DNA of 64,000 bases from Phialophora verrucosa. Lineage: Eukaryota; Ascomycota; Eurotiomycetes; Chaetothyriales; Herpotrichiellaceae. The stretch is taken from the NCBI GenBank assembly GCA_002099365.1, contig MSED01000002.1, forward strand, positions 1,364,001 through 1,428,000. The letters are read 5' to 3'. Made by a program: the position numbers and the translations under genes. Below, one piece after another: positions 23,513 to 33,191 of this stretch. The notes below the pieces were generated by a model. It ran no database searches. It was not told the DNA's origin and worked only from the letters and a program-made list of their open reading frames with translations. Position 1 is the first letter of the stretch. Each line of letters starts with the position of its first letter.

Positions 23513-23531
23513 CGACGGTTAAAAACCGTCG
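23513..23531. promoter_or_regulatory. Perfect palindrome CGACGGTTAAAAACCGTCG
   Basis: Eight-base arms around AAA, in the shared promoter of the transporter (ATG at 23012, minus) and the aldo/keto reductase (ATG at 23865, plus). The left half contains CGGTTAAA, which fits CGGDTAAW. It is a candidate operator for a dimeric regulator such as the XlnR-like protein at 25588. Seen directly; function inferred. Confidence 0.5.
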
Positions 23532-23864
23532 CGAAGATGAATTCTTGCTTCCGCCTCTGGCTTGTCCTGCGCGTTTCCACAACAAGTCCAACGTTGCAAT
23601 GCAATGTGCAATGGATTGGAATTGGCAAGTACCGCACGTGTCGTAGTCGCCTCCCTTGCCTCCAGGAATGTCTTCCCCGTGTTCGATTCGTACCTGCCGA
23701 GACTTCATGACACTGAGCAGGAGATGCGACGACAAGGCGGACTCCGACCATCTGTAATGAAATCCTTATACGGCTGTGGTCGATAGTGTCAGACACAGCC
23801 AATCTTCTCTTTGTTCTACCAACACATCAGCGTTTCAACATTGCGACAGACCGCTGTGGTTATC

Positions 23865-25079
23865 ATGGAACCCTCTCCCTTCACCGAAGATGCCGTGCTA
23901 AAGAGGCTCTCGCCGCTGGTGATGGGAGGAGCTGGGTTCAGCTACCAACTCCATCCGCAGCCGGAGTCACTGCCGGTCCGCCGTATAATCAAAAGAGCGT
24001 TTGATCTCGGGTTGAAAGCCATCGATACCTCGCCATACTATGAACCCTCCGAACAATTGATTGGGGCAGCGTTATGCCATGCCGATATGGTATCCTCATA
24101 CAAGAGAAGCGACTATATTCTCATGACCAAGGTGGGAAGACTAGGTCAAGACCACTTCGACTATTCACCAGAGTGGATTCGAAAGTCTGTAGCACGATCG
24201 CTGCAACGGTTTGGCACAAGTTATCTGGACGTGGTATTCTGCCACGACGTTGAGTTTGTCAGCATCGACGAGGCCGCCCGAGCTGTTGAAACGCTTTACG
24301 AACTGAGCGATTCAGGCGTCATTCGCCGCGTGGGGATTTCAGGCGCTGACATTACCGTCCTTGAAGCAGTTGCCTTGCGGGTCCTTTCACAGACCGGTCG
24401 TGCCGTTGACGTGATTCAGGCTTGGGGGCAACTCACGTTGCAGAACACCCGGTTAGAGCAAAGGGGTCTGGAGGCGTTTCGAAAAGCAGGAGTCAAGGCC
24501 GTCTGCAGCTCCAGTCCGCTGGGGGTCGGACTGCTCAGGAGCGATGGTGTTCCTGTTGGCGCATTGGGGAATTGGCATCCTGCACCGCCGGAGCTGCGGG
24601 CGGTGTGCCAGAAGGCGGCAAAATGGGTTGAGGATCAAGGCGATAATCTGGCATCCGTGGCCTTACGGTTTGCCATCTCCAGAGCACAAAAAGTGTGCCG
24701 TTCTGACTTCTCCGTCACTACCATCACTGGAATCACCTCAATCTCCGACCTCGAAGAGAATATACGCGCGGCCAAGGCGATCCTCCAGAAACCTGTTGCG
24801 ACCTCTGCGAATTCGGAGACAAGGCCCGTTGACGACATGCTCTTTCAGTACGGTGGGCTCAGTGAGGAGACAGTTGAGCGAGACAGACCGCTTTACGAGG
24901 GAGTGAGGAAGATCCTGGGCCCGTGGCTTGATTACGACTTCGTTGGACCGTCGAAGCCCAACGTCCGAGTGCAGGTTAAGCCAGATGTTAAGATAATTAC
25001 TTCAAGCATGGGAGTTTCAAATCACGTTCCGACCGTCAGCTCTTGGCCGAGGACAAAGACGGCAGTTGCCCAGCGATAG
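23865..25079 (+). CDS. Aldo/keto reductase, D-arabinose / L-galactose / L-fucose dehydrogenase type
   Basis: NAD(P)-linked aldose 1-dehydrogenase, 404 residues, one exon. The ATG at 23865 (MEPSPFTEDAVLKRL) is the first true ATG of the frame. The aldo/keto reductase tetrad is visible: Asp54 and Tyr58/59 in KAIDTSPYYEP, Lys89 in LMTKVGR, His127 in VVFCHDVE. VGISGADITVLEAV and CSSSPLGVGLL follow the (beta/alpha)8 barrel order. The early LVMGGAGF and long C-terminal extension place it with the yeast Ara2 / plant L-galactose dehydrogenase group, members of which oxidise D-arabinose, L-galactose and L-fucose at C1. Divergent from the sugar transporter and followed by an XlnR-like regulator, it is the likely first oxidative step for the sugar released by the GH95 enzyme. 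Which sugar it prefers is inference. Confidence 0.88.
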   Translation: MEPSPFTEDAVLKRLSPLVMGGAGFSYQLHPQPESLPVRRIIKRAFDLGLKAIDTSPYYEPSEQLIGAALCHADMVSSYKRSDYILMTKVGRLGQDHFDYSPEWIRKSVARSLQRFGTSYLDVVFCHDVEFVSIDEAARAVETLYELSDSGVIRRVGISGADITVLEAVALRVLSQTGRAVDVIQAWGQLTLQNTRLEQRGLEAFRKAGVKAVCSSSPLGVGLLRSDGVPVGALGNWHPAPPELRAVCQKAAKWVEDQGDNLASVALRFAISRAQKVCRSDFSVTTITGITSISDLEENIRAAKAILQKPVATSANSETRPVDDMLFQYGGLSEETVERDRPLYEGVRKILGPWLDYDFVGPSKPNVRVQVKPDVKIITSSMGVSNHVPTVSSWPRTKTAVAQR

Positions 25080-25587
25080 AACTATTTACCCATAATCGCA
25101 TGCCCTCTACCATCCATCCGTCTATTCTGGAGCTCCAACAACCTCTTACATAGCGGCCTAGGCTCTATACACGGCTTGCGCCTTTTCCCATCCGCCACTG
25201 ACTTTCTCCTCTACTCGGAGAAATGTAAAGCTGTTCCGGTTTTCAGGCTTCATCAGATGTCTCTCAAGGTCGGGATAAGGTGCCGGGTCCCCCAACATGA
25301 GGAGTTCCCTCATCTTTCATTCACCATTCCTTCACAGCCATTTGAGTTTCCCCACTTCAAGGTCGGAGTCGTGCCCGACAAGCCCCAGAACTCAGCCATG
25401 AGACCCAATCTGCCAACCACATCTCAGTCTATTTGATTTTAGCTTTCCGCCTCATACTGTGGACTCCTCTCCCCACAAGCGCGAGCACAGATTGCGGGGA
25501 ATTATCCAAACCCGGGTGATGGCCGGCTCATTTAACCCATAACCGTAGTATTCACCCGACGGGTTAAAACCAACTCACCCCCGTGCC
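25080..25587. other. Promoter region of XlnR-like regulator
   Basis: 508 bases between same-strand genes with no coding signal. Holds the palindrome-like sequence at 25555-25571, 17 bases before the regulator ATG. Confidence 0.5.
25555..25571 (+). promoter_or_regulatory. CCCGACGGGTTAAAACC, near-copy of the cluster palindrome
   Basis: Compare CCCGACGGTTAAAAACC at 23511-23527: the same sequence but for one base gained in the G run and one lost in the A run. Its position just upstream of the regulator ATG suggests autoregulation, if the motif is bound. Confidence 0.4.
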
Positions 25588-28261
25588 ATGTATGGTGGTC
25601 GATCGAATCTACCGTCTCAAAGACCTTCCAGCGGACATAATGTTCAAGACATTGTGGAGATGATGTTGCAGTCAGGAGCTCATTCCTCGCAGATGAATGG
25701 TCATTCTCGGACGAGAACCAGGAGAGCATGTGACAAGTGCAGCAGCTCCAAGGTTCGTTGTGATGGTAGATCTCCATGGTAAGTGCTGGCTTCGAGGATG
25801 GGTAGTGATGTTGGAGACGCTCACGTTGTTCTAGCCGTCGGTGTGAAGGAAAGTGCGCACCGCCTGTGAGAGGGCAGCTGTTCCACTGATCGGTGCTAAT
25901 GCCCGCTCGTCGCTCCTACAGAATACCGCTATTCATGCTACTATGATCGTGACCTCAGGAGGCGCGGTCGCAAGCCGAAAAGCCACAATGGGGGAAGGGC
26001 ATCCGAAATTAACAGGGCGCAGTTGTCCTCTCTTGCCCCGGTATCACCTCAGGCCATGGTGGAGACCAATCCCTATCTTGGTGTAACAGAAAGAGTCCTG
26101 GAGAGGAACCCCCACCGAGCCTCAACGCTGCATGTACTTGGAGAGAGACCAGTCGCAGATGACCATCTCAGTCGTGCATTTACACAACACAGTGCTTCCA
26201 CGGACCCTAGTCTACATCACGGGGTCTCTACCTTTACCTTTTCCCACCAAACCAACCACGCTGAACAAGACCTCAATCGTCCTTCTCAGCTACTCGACTC
26301 CCAGATCCCTCAGGCCAGGGACGGGCGGGAATCTTTCAGCACTGCGCAGCTAAACAATAACTCCGATATAGAGATTCAAGATGGACGACCTCCACAGGTA
26401 CAGCCGTCCGCCTTTCGACCATACCCCTGTCTGGAACCCATAAGGCCTCTGCTCGACGACCTGATCTGCCCTGAAGATGCGTGCGAGTTGCTACGGTTTT
26501 ACTTTGCCCGGCCGGGAAGCTCCCTCTTCAGATCTGCCTCGCCTTATGTATTGACCCACGTGCTGAGGAAGAGATCTCTCCTCCACCCAACCAAGCCCCG
26601 AGAGACTACTCCGGCGCTCTTGACCACAATGCTTTGGGTGAGCGCCCAAACAGCAGACATTCCTCTGCTACTGCTGCCGGGAGAACGATCAAGGGTGTGC
26701 GAGGCGTTGCGGAAATTGTCTACGTCGCTTGTTCACGACAGAGACCGTGATCATTGGCAAAGGAGTCCCGGTAAGTGATTCAATACCCTGACATATGCAA
26801 ACTGGCATGCTGACCCGGAGAAAAGGAGGCCGTCTTGTACAGCACAGTTTTTACCACTACGGCTACACGAATCCTTGCGTTGAGTCTGCAGAGCAACAAC
26901 AAGCAGACGCGCCCGCGCCGCTCATCGACGACGTTCTGACATTCATACTGATATGTATCGTCACTTCAGGAGGAGACTTCAAAACGGACTGCTATCCCTG
27001 GTGGAGCAAAGCTGTAAGGCTCGCACAATCCATGGGTCTGAACAGATTAGATGCCCGAGAGGGCGAGTACCATGTTAATTCGAGCTGTCCGACGCCATCC
27101 CACACTTGTCAGCGCAACCACACTGGGACCGGAGCGCCGTGCTTTACAGCTCTAGAGGCACAAGAAGAGCGACGCCGCGTGTTCTGGCTTCTATTCTGCC
27201 TGGACCGACACCTGGCGCTCGCATTCAACACCATACCCAACATTTCAGACGACGAATGCGACGTCCACATCCCACTCCCCGACGACATATGGGAGAACTT
27301 CGAAACCGTCCCTAGCGAACTCCTCACCCAACGGCCCCACGGTCCTCCCACATTAGTGACGGGGACGGGCTTTTTCGAATATTTCTTGCCCCTGATGGCC
27401 ATCATGGGAGATGTCATGCACATCCACCATCGCCGATATCACCCCCGCTTCGGAACCCTCGACGACCAGAACTCCATCTCCATGGTGGAGAAGCTGTTTG
27501 CGAACTGCGCCCAAAGTATCAGTGACCTCGAAAGCCGGTATGAGACAGAACAACTGAACGGCGCCATCCCCGCAAGCGAGTCTCTCACCCCGAATTCAGG
27601 ATTTCAAGAAAGTCCCATGACCCACGTGCTAGGGACGCCGGCAGTACGGCGGCCCAAGAGCCGGGCGTTAGCCCAGCTCGTCACATCGTACAGCACATTC
27701 ATCCTGCATGTCCTCCACGTGTTGCTGTACGGAAAATGGGACGCCGTCTCGATGCTTGAGAACGAGGACGGCTGGATCACGTCGGTGCATTTCATGGAAT
27801 GTGCCTCACATGCGATTGCGGCCTCGGAGGCCGTCTCCCAGATCCTCAAGTGCGATCCCGAACTGACCTTCATGCCGTACTTGTTCGGCATCTACCTCCT
27901 CCATGGGAGTTTTATCCTGCTGCTGTTTGCCGATCGGATGCCGCAATTGGGGCCGAACGAGTCGGTAGAAAAGGCGTGCGAGACCATCATCCGGGCACAC
28001 GAAGTGTGTGTGGTCACATTGAGCACCGAGTTTCAGGTGAGTCGGTGGTGGCTTGGCTTGGCCACTGAGCATCATGCATCCATTGGGGCCATGGGATATC
28101 AAGCTGACAGGGGTTGACAGAGGAGATTCCGCAAAGTGCTCCGTTCGACATTGTATAGTGTCAGAAGTGCAAGGGCGACGAATGCGGACGAAAGCCGCGT
28201 CCGACACAGAGTGTTGTCCCTGTATAGGTGGACGAAAGGGGCGAGAGGGCTCGGTTTGTAA
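25588..28261 (+). CDS. XlnR/AraR-like Zn2Cys6 transcriptional regulator (zinc-cluster exon join unresolved)
   Basis: Probable activator of plant-polysaccharide sugar use. Exon 1 (25588-25778) carries RRACDKCSSSKVRCDGRSPC, five of six zinc-cluster Cys being completed by CRRCEGKC after an intron to 25835. Body exons: 25922-26770 (linker EYRYSCYYDRDLRRRGRKPK, then LIDDVLTF-type helices), 26826-28036 (WWSKAVRLAQSMGLNRLD, EERRRVFWLLFCLDRHLALAF, DDECDVHIPLPDDIWENF) and 28121-28261, ending VLSLYRWTKGARGLGL. That final block and FQRRFRKVLRS are typical of XlnR/Xyr1 C-termini. The short exon 25835-25865 does not join 25922 in frame with GT-AG: the phase is one base off. An alternative acceptor at 26022 keeps frame but drops the basic linker. 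The gene may carry a frameshift or the assembly may lack a base. Confidence 0.75.
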
Positions 28262-29097
28262 CGAGGTGGGCCACGCTGAATCCAAAAGCCCCCCTGCTTC
28301 AACTTGCTCCTAAGGCAAGGTTGAGCGGGTCACCAAACAGTGAGATCCGAACCCAAGCGGTAATTGAATACCCCGAACGGAGTTGTGGGAATCCACTTCC
28401 TCTTGCCTCGCATCACCCATGCCGCAAACCAGAGGACTCTCTCTCTCTCTTTCTTCCCATGGTCTGTAGTGCATCGTGGACGTGGTCGACATCGCGAGTC
28501 TCGATCCCTTCCAGGTGTGTTCCCTTCCCGTCGTTCCATACATTGCCCTTTATAGAGCCGTAGCCGCGCTTGTTTCGATGGAGGAGCATGACCATCAGGA
28601 CCACAGAAAGCGAGGAACGTGGTGAGGAAATAGAGTGAGGCGTAAGTCATTTATCATCGGGTGAGGCAAGCCCAGAGAGATGGGGATGTGAGTCGGCGTC
28701 AGATGGTAGTGAAGGTTAAGTCATGGATATGGAGGCAGTGGCTCCAGGGGACCAGAGCGAGGACTGGGATGTATCAGCTCTATCCATGGAGCGGCGTACA
28801 TTACAATGCTGTTTGATCTGGCGCAACGGCGAGCGCTGTGTTTAAAACTACTGGTAGTTGGTGGACATATTGAAGCAATGGTCCGTGTATCATTCAAGGT
28901 CATTTGGAAAGCCAGTACTGTAGGTCACCCACATCACCCAGCTCATTCCGCATTCATGTTGTCGACTCGTTATCTTCTTGAGGTCAGCCATAGAATAGGT
29001 GGTGGTCTCTGTTTGCCGCCAGGGTCTGAGGTGCCAAACCATGACAGCAGAGTGTGATGGTGCCGTGTGTGCTTCTTCGCGCCTTTTTACAGACCAT
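28262..29097. other. Intergenic, convergent genes
   Basis: 836 bases between the regulator stop and the third BTB gene's stop. Motif-less open frames only; likely two 3' UTRs. Confidence 0.4.
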
Positions 29098-30302
29098 TTA
29101 TCCCGCTTTCTGTCCGTCAGGCGAGACAGTCCAGAAGTTATCTTCTTCCGTCGAATTGTCCATACTGTGATTGAAGGAAAACAGGGGAATACCACGCAGA
29201 CGTTTGGTGTGAGTGTCGATAACCTTTAAAAGGTCGCCCTTGATATCTCCGGCCATGTATTCCCTGCAGTCCGCCTGCGTATTGAGGATTGTACCATTGC
29301 TGCCAGGTGACGTGTCCTTCGAATTGACTTTCGCTTTCGCCAGATCTGTGACTTTGCGGACAACTTCGACGGCCTGAACCAATGCGCCGTTGTAGTCGGA
29401 GATCTTGTGCGCAATGATCCCTTCTGTTCGGAGGAGATAATGGATGGCACCATAGCTACTGACAGCTTCTTCCGCAACCTCCACGTCTGGTACTATAGGA
29501 TGGCTTTTATCAATACATTCGAATACGTCAGAGAGGAAATTTTTGACGGCTTTCTTCCGTGCCTTGTTGATATGATCTGCGGCGTCTGAATTAGCTGACT
29601 TGCTGGATGGTTGCCTTTGCAGCAGGAAGGCTTGATCTCACTGTGGACACCCTGATGAGAACTGTGCTGAAAGCGTAGTCCCATTGGGCAGAGTCGTTTT
29701 GGGGCCTGCGCGACCGCGACCTTAGTAGTCCTCCAGAACAGTTCACTCATCTGGCAGAATGAAGCAATACTCAGGAGCTCCTCGAACGTGACCCGATGCT
29801 GTTCCAGTGTTTTTACGACACTTTTCGTTCCTGTCGCGTCATTGGACGCCGTCATGATCTCATGGATGACTGGAAAGAGTCGGTAGGCGATGAATGGTCT
29901 GAAAGAGTCTGCACAACACCCCATGTCGTTGGCCAGCTCTGCAAGTTGGGCGAGCCTCCGTCCTGTCAGCGTGTCGATGTTTGCGCATTTGAAGTGGATG
30001 ATGTTGAAGAAGTCCAGATAAACTTTCGGGTGTCCAGTCTCTCTTTCAATCACTTTGTTACCCCCTTCGTTCGGTGCCAACGATAACAAATCAACGAATC
30101 GAGGTGCAACTTGACAGAGTAGGGGGCCGGCGACCCTGATGGTGCGGGAATCGTCACCCTTGCCGACCTTGAACAACACTTGGCCTTGCGGGTCGACGTC
30201 GATACACGGAGGTGCCTTCTGAGACTCGTCCTCCATTTCACCCGCTTTGCGCTTCAGCTTGAGGCCGGCCGCCTCCTTCGGACACGAAGAGGAGGAAGAC
30301 AT
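29098..30302 (-). CDS. BTB/POZ-domain protein, paralogue 3
   Basis: Third BTB paralogue, 379 residues, two exons: 30302-29642 and 29576-29098. The ATG at 30302 (MSSSSSCPKEAAGLKLKRKAGEM) gives the same basic lead as the others; upstream in-frame codons look like 5' UTR. BTB core: VDPQGQVLFKVGKGDDSRTIRVAG, then LDFFNIIHFKCANIDTLTGRR. The single intron (ccaca|gtgaga to gccgcag) yields NHINKARKKAVKNFLSD, aligning with YDAIARN in paralogue 2 and YDVLNEG in paralogue 1 at the same phase. The first intron of the paralogues is absent here. It lacks their Cys-rich C-terminus, ending FWTVSPDGQKAG. It lies 19 kb from the tandem pair, so dispersal was not simply tandem. Confidence 0.8.
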
Positions 30303-30620
30303 TGTAGGTGATTGTGTGAGTAGAGAACAGGTGACACGGACGGCAAAGAGACGCCGGGGTAGTGAAAGGGCTGACGAGAAATGCAATTGCCAAGAACGAT
30401 GAACGGGCGGTCAGCAGTAGCTGAGACAAGATGAGTGCAAAGTGAATGAAAGATATTTCCGCCCAAGCAGAAAAGATACCCAGCCTAGACTCCACCATTG
30501 TTGTTGTAACCCAACAGTCTTTCCGTTCCAACACCAAGCTCAGGGCGGTCACAATCGGTCCTCATAACAGTCACCACCACAGATATCAACCCAAGCACAG
30601 CTCAACTGCGACCCGGGGGT
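30303..30620. other. BTB3 promoter
   Basis: About 320 bases shared by the BTB3 5' side and the 3' end of the next minus-strand gene. No gene seen. Confidence 0.4.
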
Positions 30621-31277
30621 TTAAGCCTCAAGCCTGGCTCTCTTGTCGCCGCCGTGCTCATCGACTCCTCCATACCCTGTCCCCTCATACCCAGTATCTA
30701 CCTTGTCATAGCCGCTCTCGAAGTTGCGCTCCGTAAGCTTCTGACCGTCGACATTGAAACTTTCCGACTCCCCCATGTCGGCGTTGAACATGTCCTCCTT
30801 TTCTCTCATGGGCGTCTTTCCTTTCTTGTCAACACCCCTACTGACCACATTGTACGCTCTTCTTCTCTTGTACCTCCTCCAGCATAAGCAACCACCAGTC
30901 AGAAGAACGAGCAGAATGACCGCGCTGACAACAGCAATAACAATAATGTACTTCGTGGCAAGGCCGTGGCTGTCGGATTTTGTGCTTGTGGTCGATGCAG
31001 TGTTGTCGGACGCCAAACCAGCGTTTGTCAATTTCTCGATCCCATGGGTGATTTTCTCTGCATGCATGGTGCTGGTAGTCGTTGCAAGGTTGAGTACTGC
31101 GGTGGCGGCGTCGTCGGCGACTCCTGCTTGAGCCAGTTTGCCTAAGGCGTGGGTGATCTTTGCGCTGTTCAGCACCACCGTGGTTGTCGGGGAATTAAAG
31201 CCGGCTGCGTTTGGCACTACTCTTTTGGCTCCCACAATGCCTCGAACCAGGCGATCCGGGATGAAGTCCATCTTCAT
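30621..31277 (-). CDS. Single-pass membrane protein with internal duplication
   Basis: Unrecognised protein of 218 residues, one exon. First ATG at 31277 (MKMDFIPDRLV); earlier in-frame codons lack ATG. Two similar segments lie before the membrane helix: KITHALGKLAQAGVADD (about 40-56) and KITHGIEKLTNAGLASD (about 75-91). A Ser/Thr stretch is followed by one strong transmembrane helix (about 110-132), then the positively charged stop-transfer RRYKRRR. The 85-residue tail is polar and Gly/Tyr-rich (SGYDKVDTGYEGTGYGG). There is no clear signal peptide; the topology would be N-terminus outside if the positive-inside rule holds. The plan resembles mid-size fungal wall-stress or mucin-like sensors only in outline. 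Confidence 0.6.
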   Translation of the reverse strand: MKMDFIPDRLVRGIVGAKRVVPNAAGFNSPTTTVVLNSAKITHALGKLAQAGVADDAATAVLNLATTTSTMHAEKITHGIEKLTNAGLASDNTASTTSTKSDSHGLATKYIIVIAVVSAVILLVLLTGGCLCWRRYKRRRAYNVVSRGVDKKGKTPMREKEDMFNADMGESESFNVDGQKLTERNFESGYDKVDTGYEGTGYGGVDEHGGDKRARLEA

Positions 31278-32084
31278 TGACTGCAGTGAGACGAATAGAA
31301 AGACGTGTTTTGTTCGTGCTCGTCGTCTCGAAGACCAGTTGCCCTGATCAAGGAAAGAACGACTCAAGGAAACTCGTCAACAAGAAACGGGAAGTCGCAG
31401 CGAAACTCAGAACCGCCAACGCTTCGCAAAGAGACACCGAGAGAGATCGACGCGAAAACAGCAGAAGGATCAGTATTTCAGGCCAGCGGCCCACCGATGA
31501 GGGCCCATGGCTAGCCACACGGTGGGACAAAGTGAGCATAAGCACTTGTACCAAAGCTTTGCGCCACCACACGACTTCCTAGCCGAACAGGGTCTCGTAA
31601 GCAGAACATGCTCGATATAGAAGCAGATCCAGATTGCACAGGGGAAAAGCGAGCGCCGGATTGGGCAACTCCTGGACCTCAGCCCCTGGTCAATGTCAGC
31701 AGAACCATTCAGCTCGAAACGTTCGCCTCTCAGCCCCCTCCATGTCTGGCTAAGCTTTAAACAAGCCTCACGCTGAGCCTGTGCTTGAACAGACTATGCC
31801 CAACACATACATAATGCGAACCTACCCGAATGGCAAATAATCCGTGCCGAACACCACGTCTAATATATCGAAGCGTGGCCCGTGTGGAAATGAGGAGAGC
31901 AAAGCTGACGCTGATGCGGTGGCCGAATTTCGACGCCCCAACTGCAAAAGGCCTAGCGGATCCTGACTCGTGCTCGGCTCAAGAAAGCCATATCACGTGC
32001 CGTTCATGACTCGTGATAGAACTCACTTGTTCGTCATCTGCAGTTCATGGACTGCACACCAAGCTTGCACCGAGCATTAACTAG
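31278..32084. other. Divergent promoter region
   Basis: 800 bases between divergent genes for membrane proteins. Only short motif-less open frames; probably two promoters. Confidence 0.4.
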
Positions 32085-33191
32085 ATGGCTCGTACCGCTG
32101 CGAAGCGAGGTACGAAGCCTGCGGCGAGCTCATCCAATGCTCCAAAACCCTCCGCGAGTAGTCCATCCGGACCCCCGACACCCTTTCAATATGCTCCGGC
32201 ATCACTACGCCCATTCCTTTCCACCCTCCCCACAGATCACATCTACCTCGTCCACCTGGACCGTACCCCACCGAGTCTGAAGAAGCGAGTCTTCGCTGTA
32301 CCAGTCCTCCTGAACCTACTCATCGTCATTGGACTCTGTGTTCGGGTGTATTATGCCGTGCCGGCGTATCTCGAGCAGATCATCACGATTTTCGGATATG
32401 ACACAGCATATAAAGTCGATACAGCCGCTGCAGGTGTTGGAGAACTCATGAATGCTGTGACCTCGCGCACATTGCTGTTGATGATTGATTATGCCATATT
32501 CGGCTTGATTGGCAGTTGGCCTAAGGGCTTCTTGTTTGGGAGCAAATTATCGAGATTCGCAAGTCCCGTGCAGTGGAGGAGAAGACTGGGGTTCAGAGAT
32601 ACAGAGATTCTTGTTCGAAGAGGAAGAAATTGGGATACACCGTTGCTCGTTGGGGAGAACCGGGATCAAGTCAAGACGTGGAAGGTAGATGAGGAACTGA
32701 CCATCAAAGTCAAGGTCGATCCAGCAATGCGGCCAGCATACTTAGCCAAGACTGGATATCTGCTCCTAGACCAAGACTGGGATCTCGATTTCAAGGCGAT
32801 GCTTGATGCGCACAGATTGGTTGAGAAAGGCAATATCCAGCTCAAAGACCTTGAGAATCTGGTCTTGGTCTATTACCAAAAGCAATGGTTGATATGGAAG
32901 GTGCATGATACACCCTATTCTACCGTGCAAGATGCACAGGAGGACAGCACTGTGGAAAATTTCCGACGTCATCTTGCCGACCTCGGCGCCGAGGATGTCT
33001 TTTTTCGCTGGATCGAGATTGTTCAATTTGAGACATCGCAGCCAGGTGGTTTCACCGAAGGACGACAGGCCGAAGCAATCAGGGAGTTGAAGAGACGACT
33101 GGAGAAGAAGGCAGTGGATTTCGCCAGATTCTGGGAAGAGATTGGCGGACAGACTGGCCTACCTGGATTCGATGTACAAGACCGCGATTGA
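32085..33191 (+). CDS. Conserved-looking two-helix membrane protein of unknown function
   Basis: One exon, 368 residues, ATG at 32085. The N-terminus is basic and Ala/Ser/Pro-rich (MARTAAKRGTKPAASSSNAP). Two hydrophobic segments follow: about 69-92 (VFAVPVLLNLLIVIGLCVRVYY) and about 129-145 (LLLMIDYAIFGLIGSW). The remaining 220 residues are soluble and well-folded in appearance, with FRDTEILVRRGRNWDTPLL, a charged middle and an amphipathic C-terminal helix (EAIRELKRRLEKKAVDFARFWEEIGGQTGLPGF). I do not recognise the family with confidence; the form suggests an endomembrane protein with both ends in the cytosol. Confidence 0.75.
   Translation: MARTAAKRGTKPAASSSNAPKPSASSPSGPPTPFQYAPASLRPFLSTLPTDHIYLVHLDRTPPSLKKRVFAVPVLLNLLIVIGLCVRVYYAVPAYLEQIITIFGYDTAYKVDTAAAGVGELMNAVTSRTLLLMIDYAIFGLIGSWPKGFLFGSKLSRFASPVQWRRRLGFRDTEILVRRGRNWDTPLLVGENRDQVKTWKVDEELTIKVKVDPAMRPAYLAKTGYLLLDQDWDLDFKAMLDAHRLVEKGNIQLKDLENLVLVYYQKQWLIWKVHDTPYSTVQDAQEDSTVENFRRHLADLGAEDVFFRWIEIVQFETSQPGGFTEGRQAEAIRELKRRLEKKAVDFARFWEEIGGQTGLPGFDVQDRD

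Noticed and set aside
23811..23864. Longer start of the aldo/keto reductase
   Set aside because: The frame opens with TTG; the first ATG at 23865 gives the canonical N-terminus.
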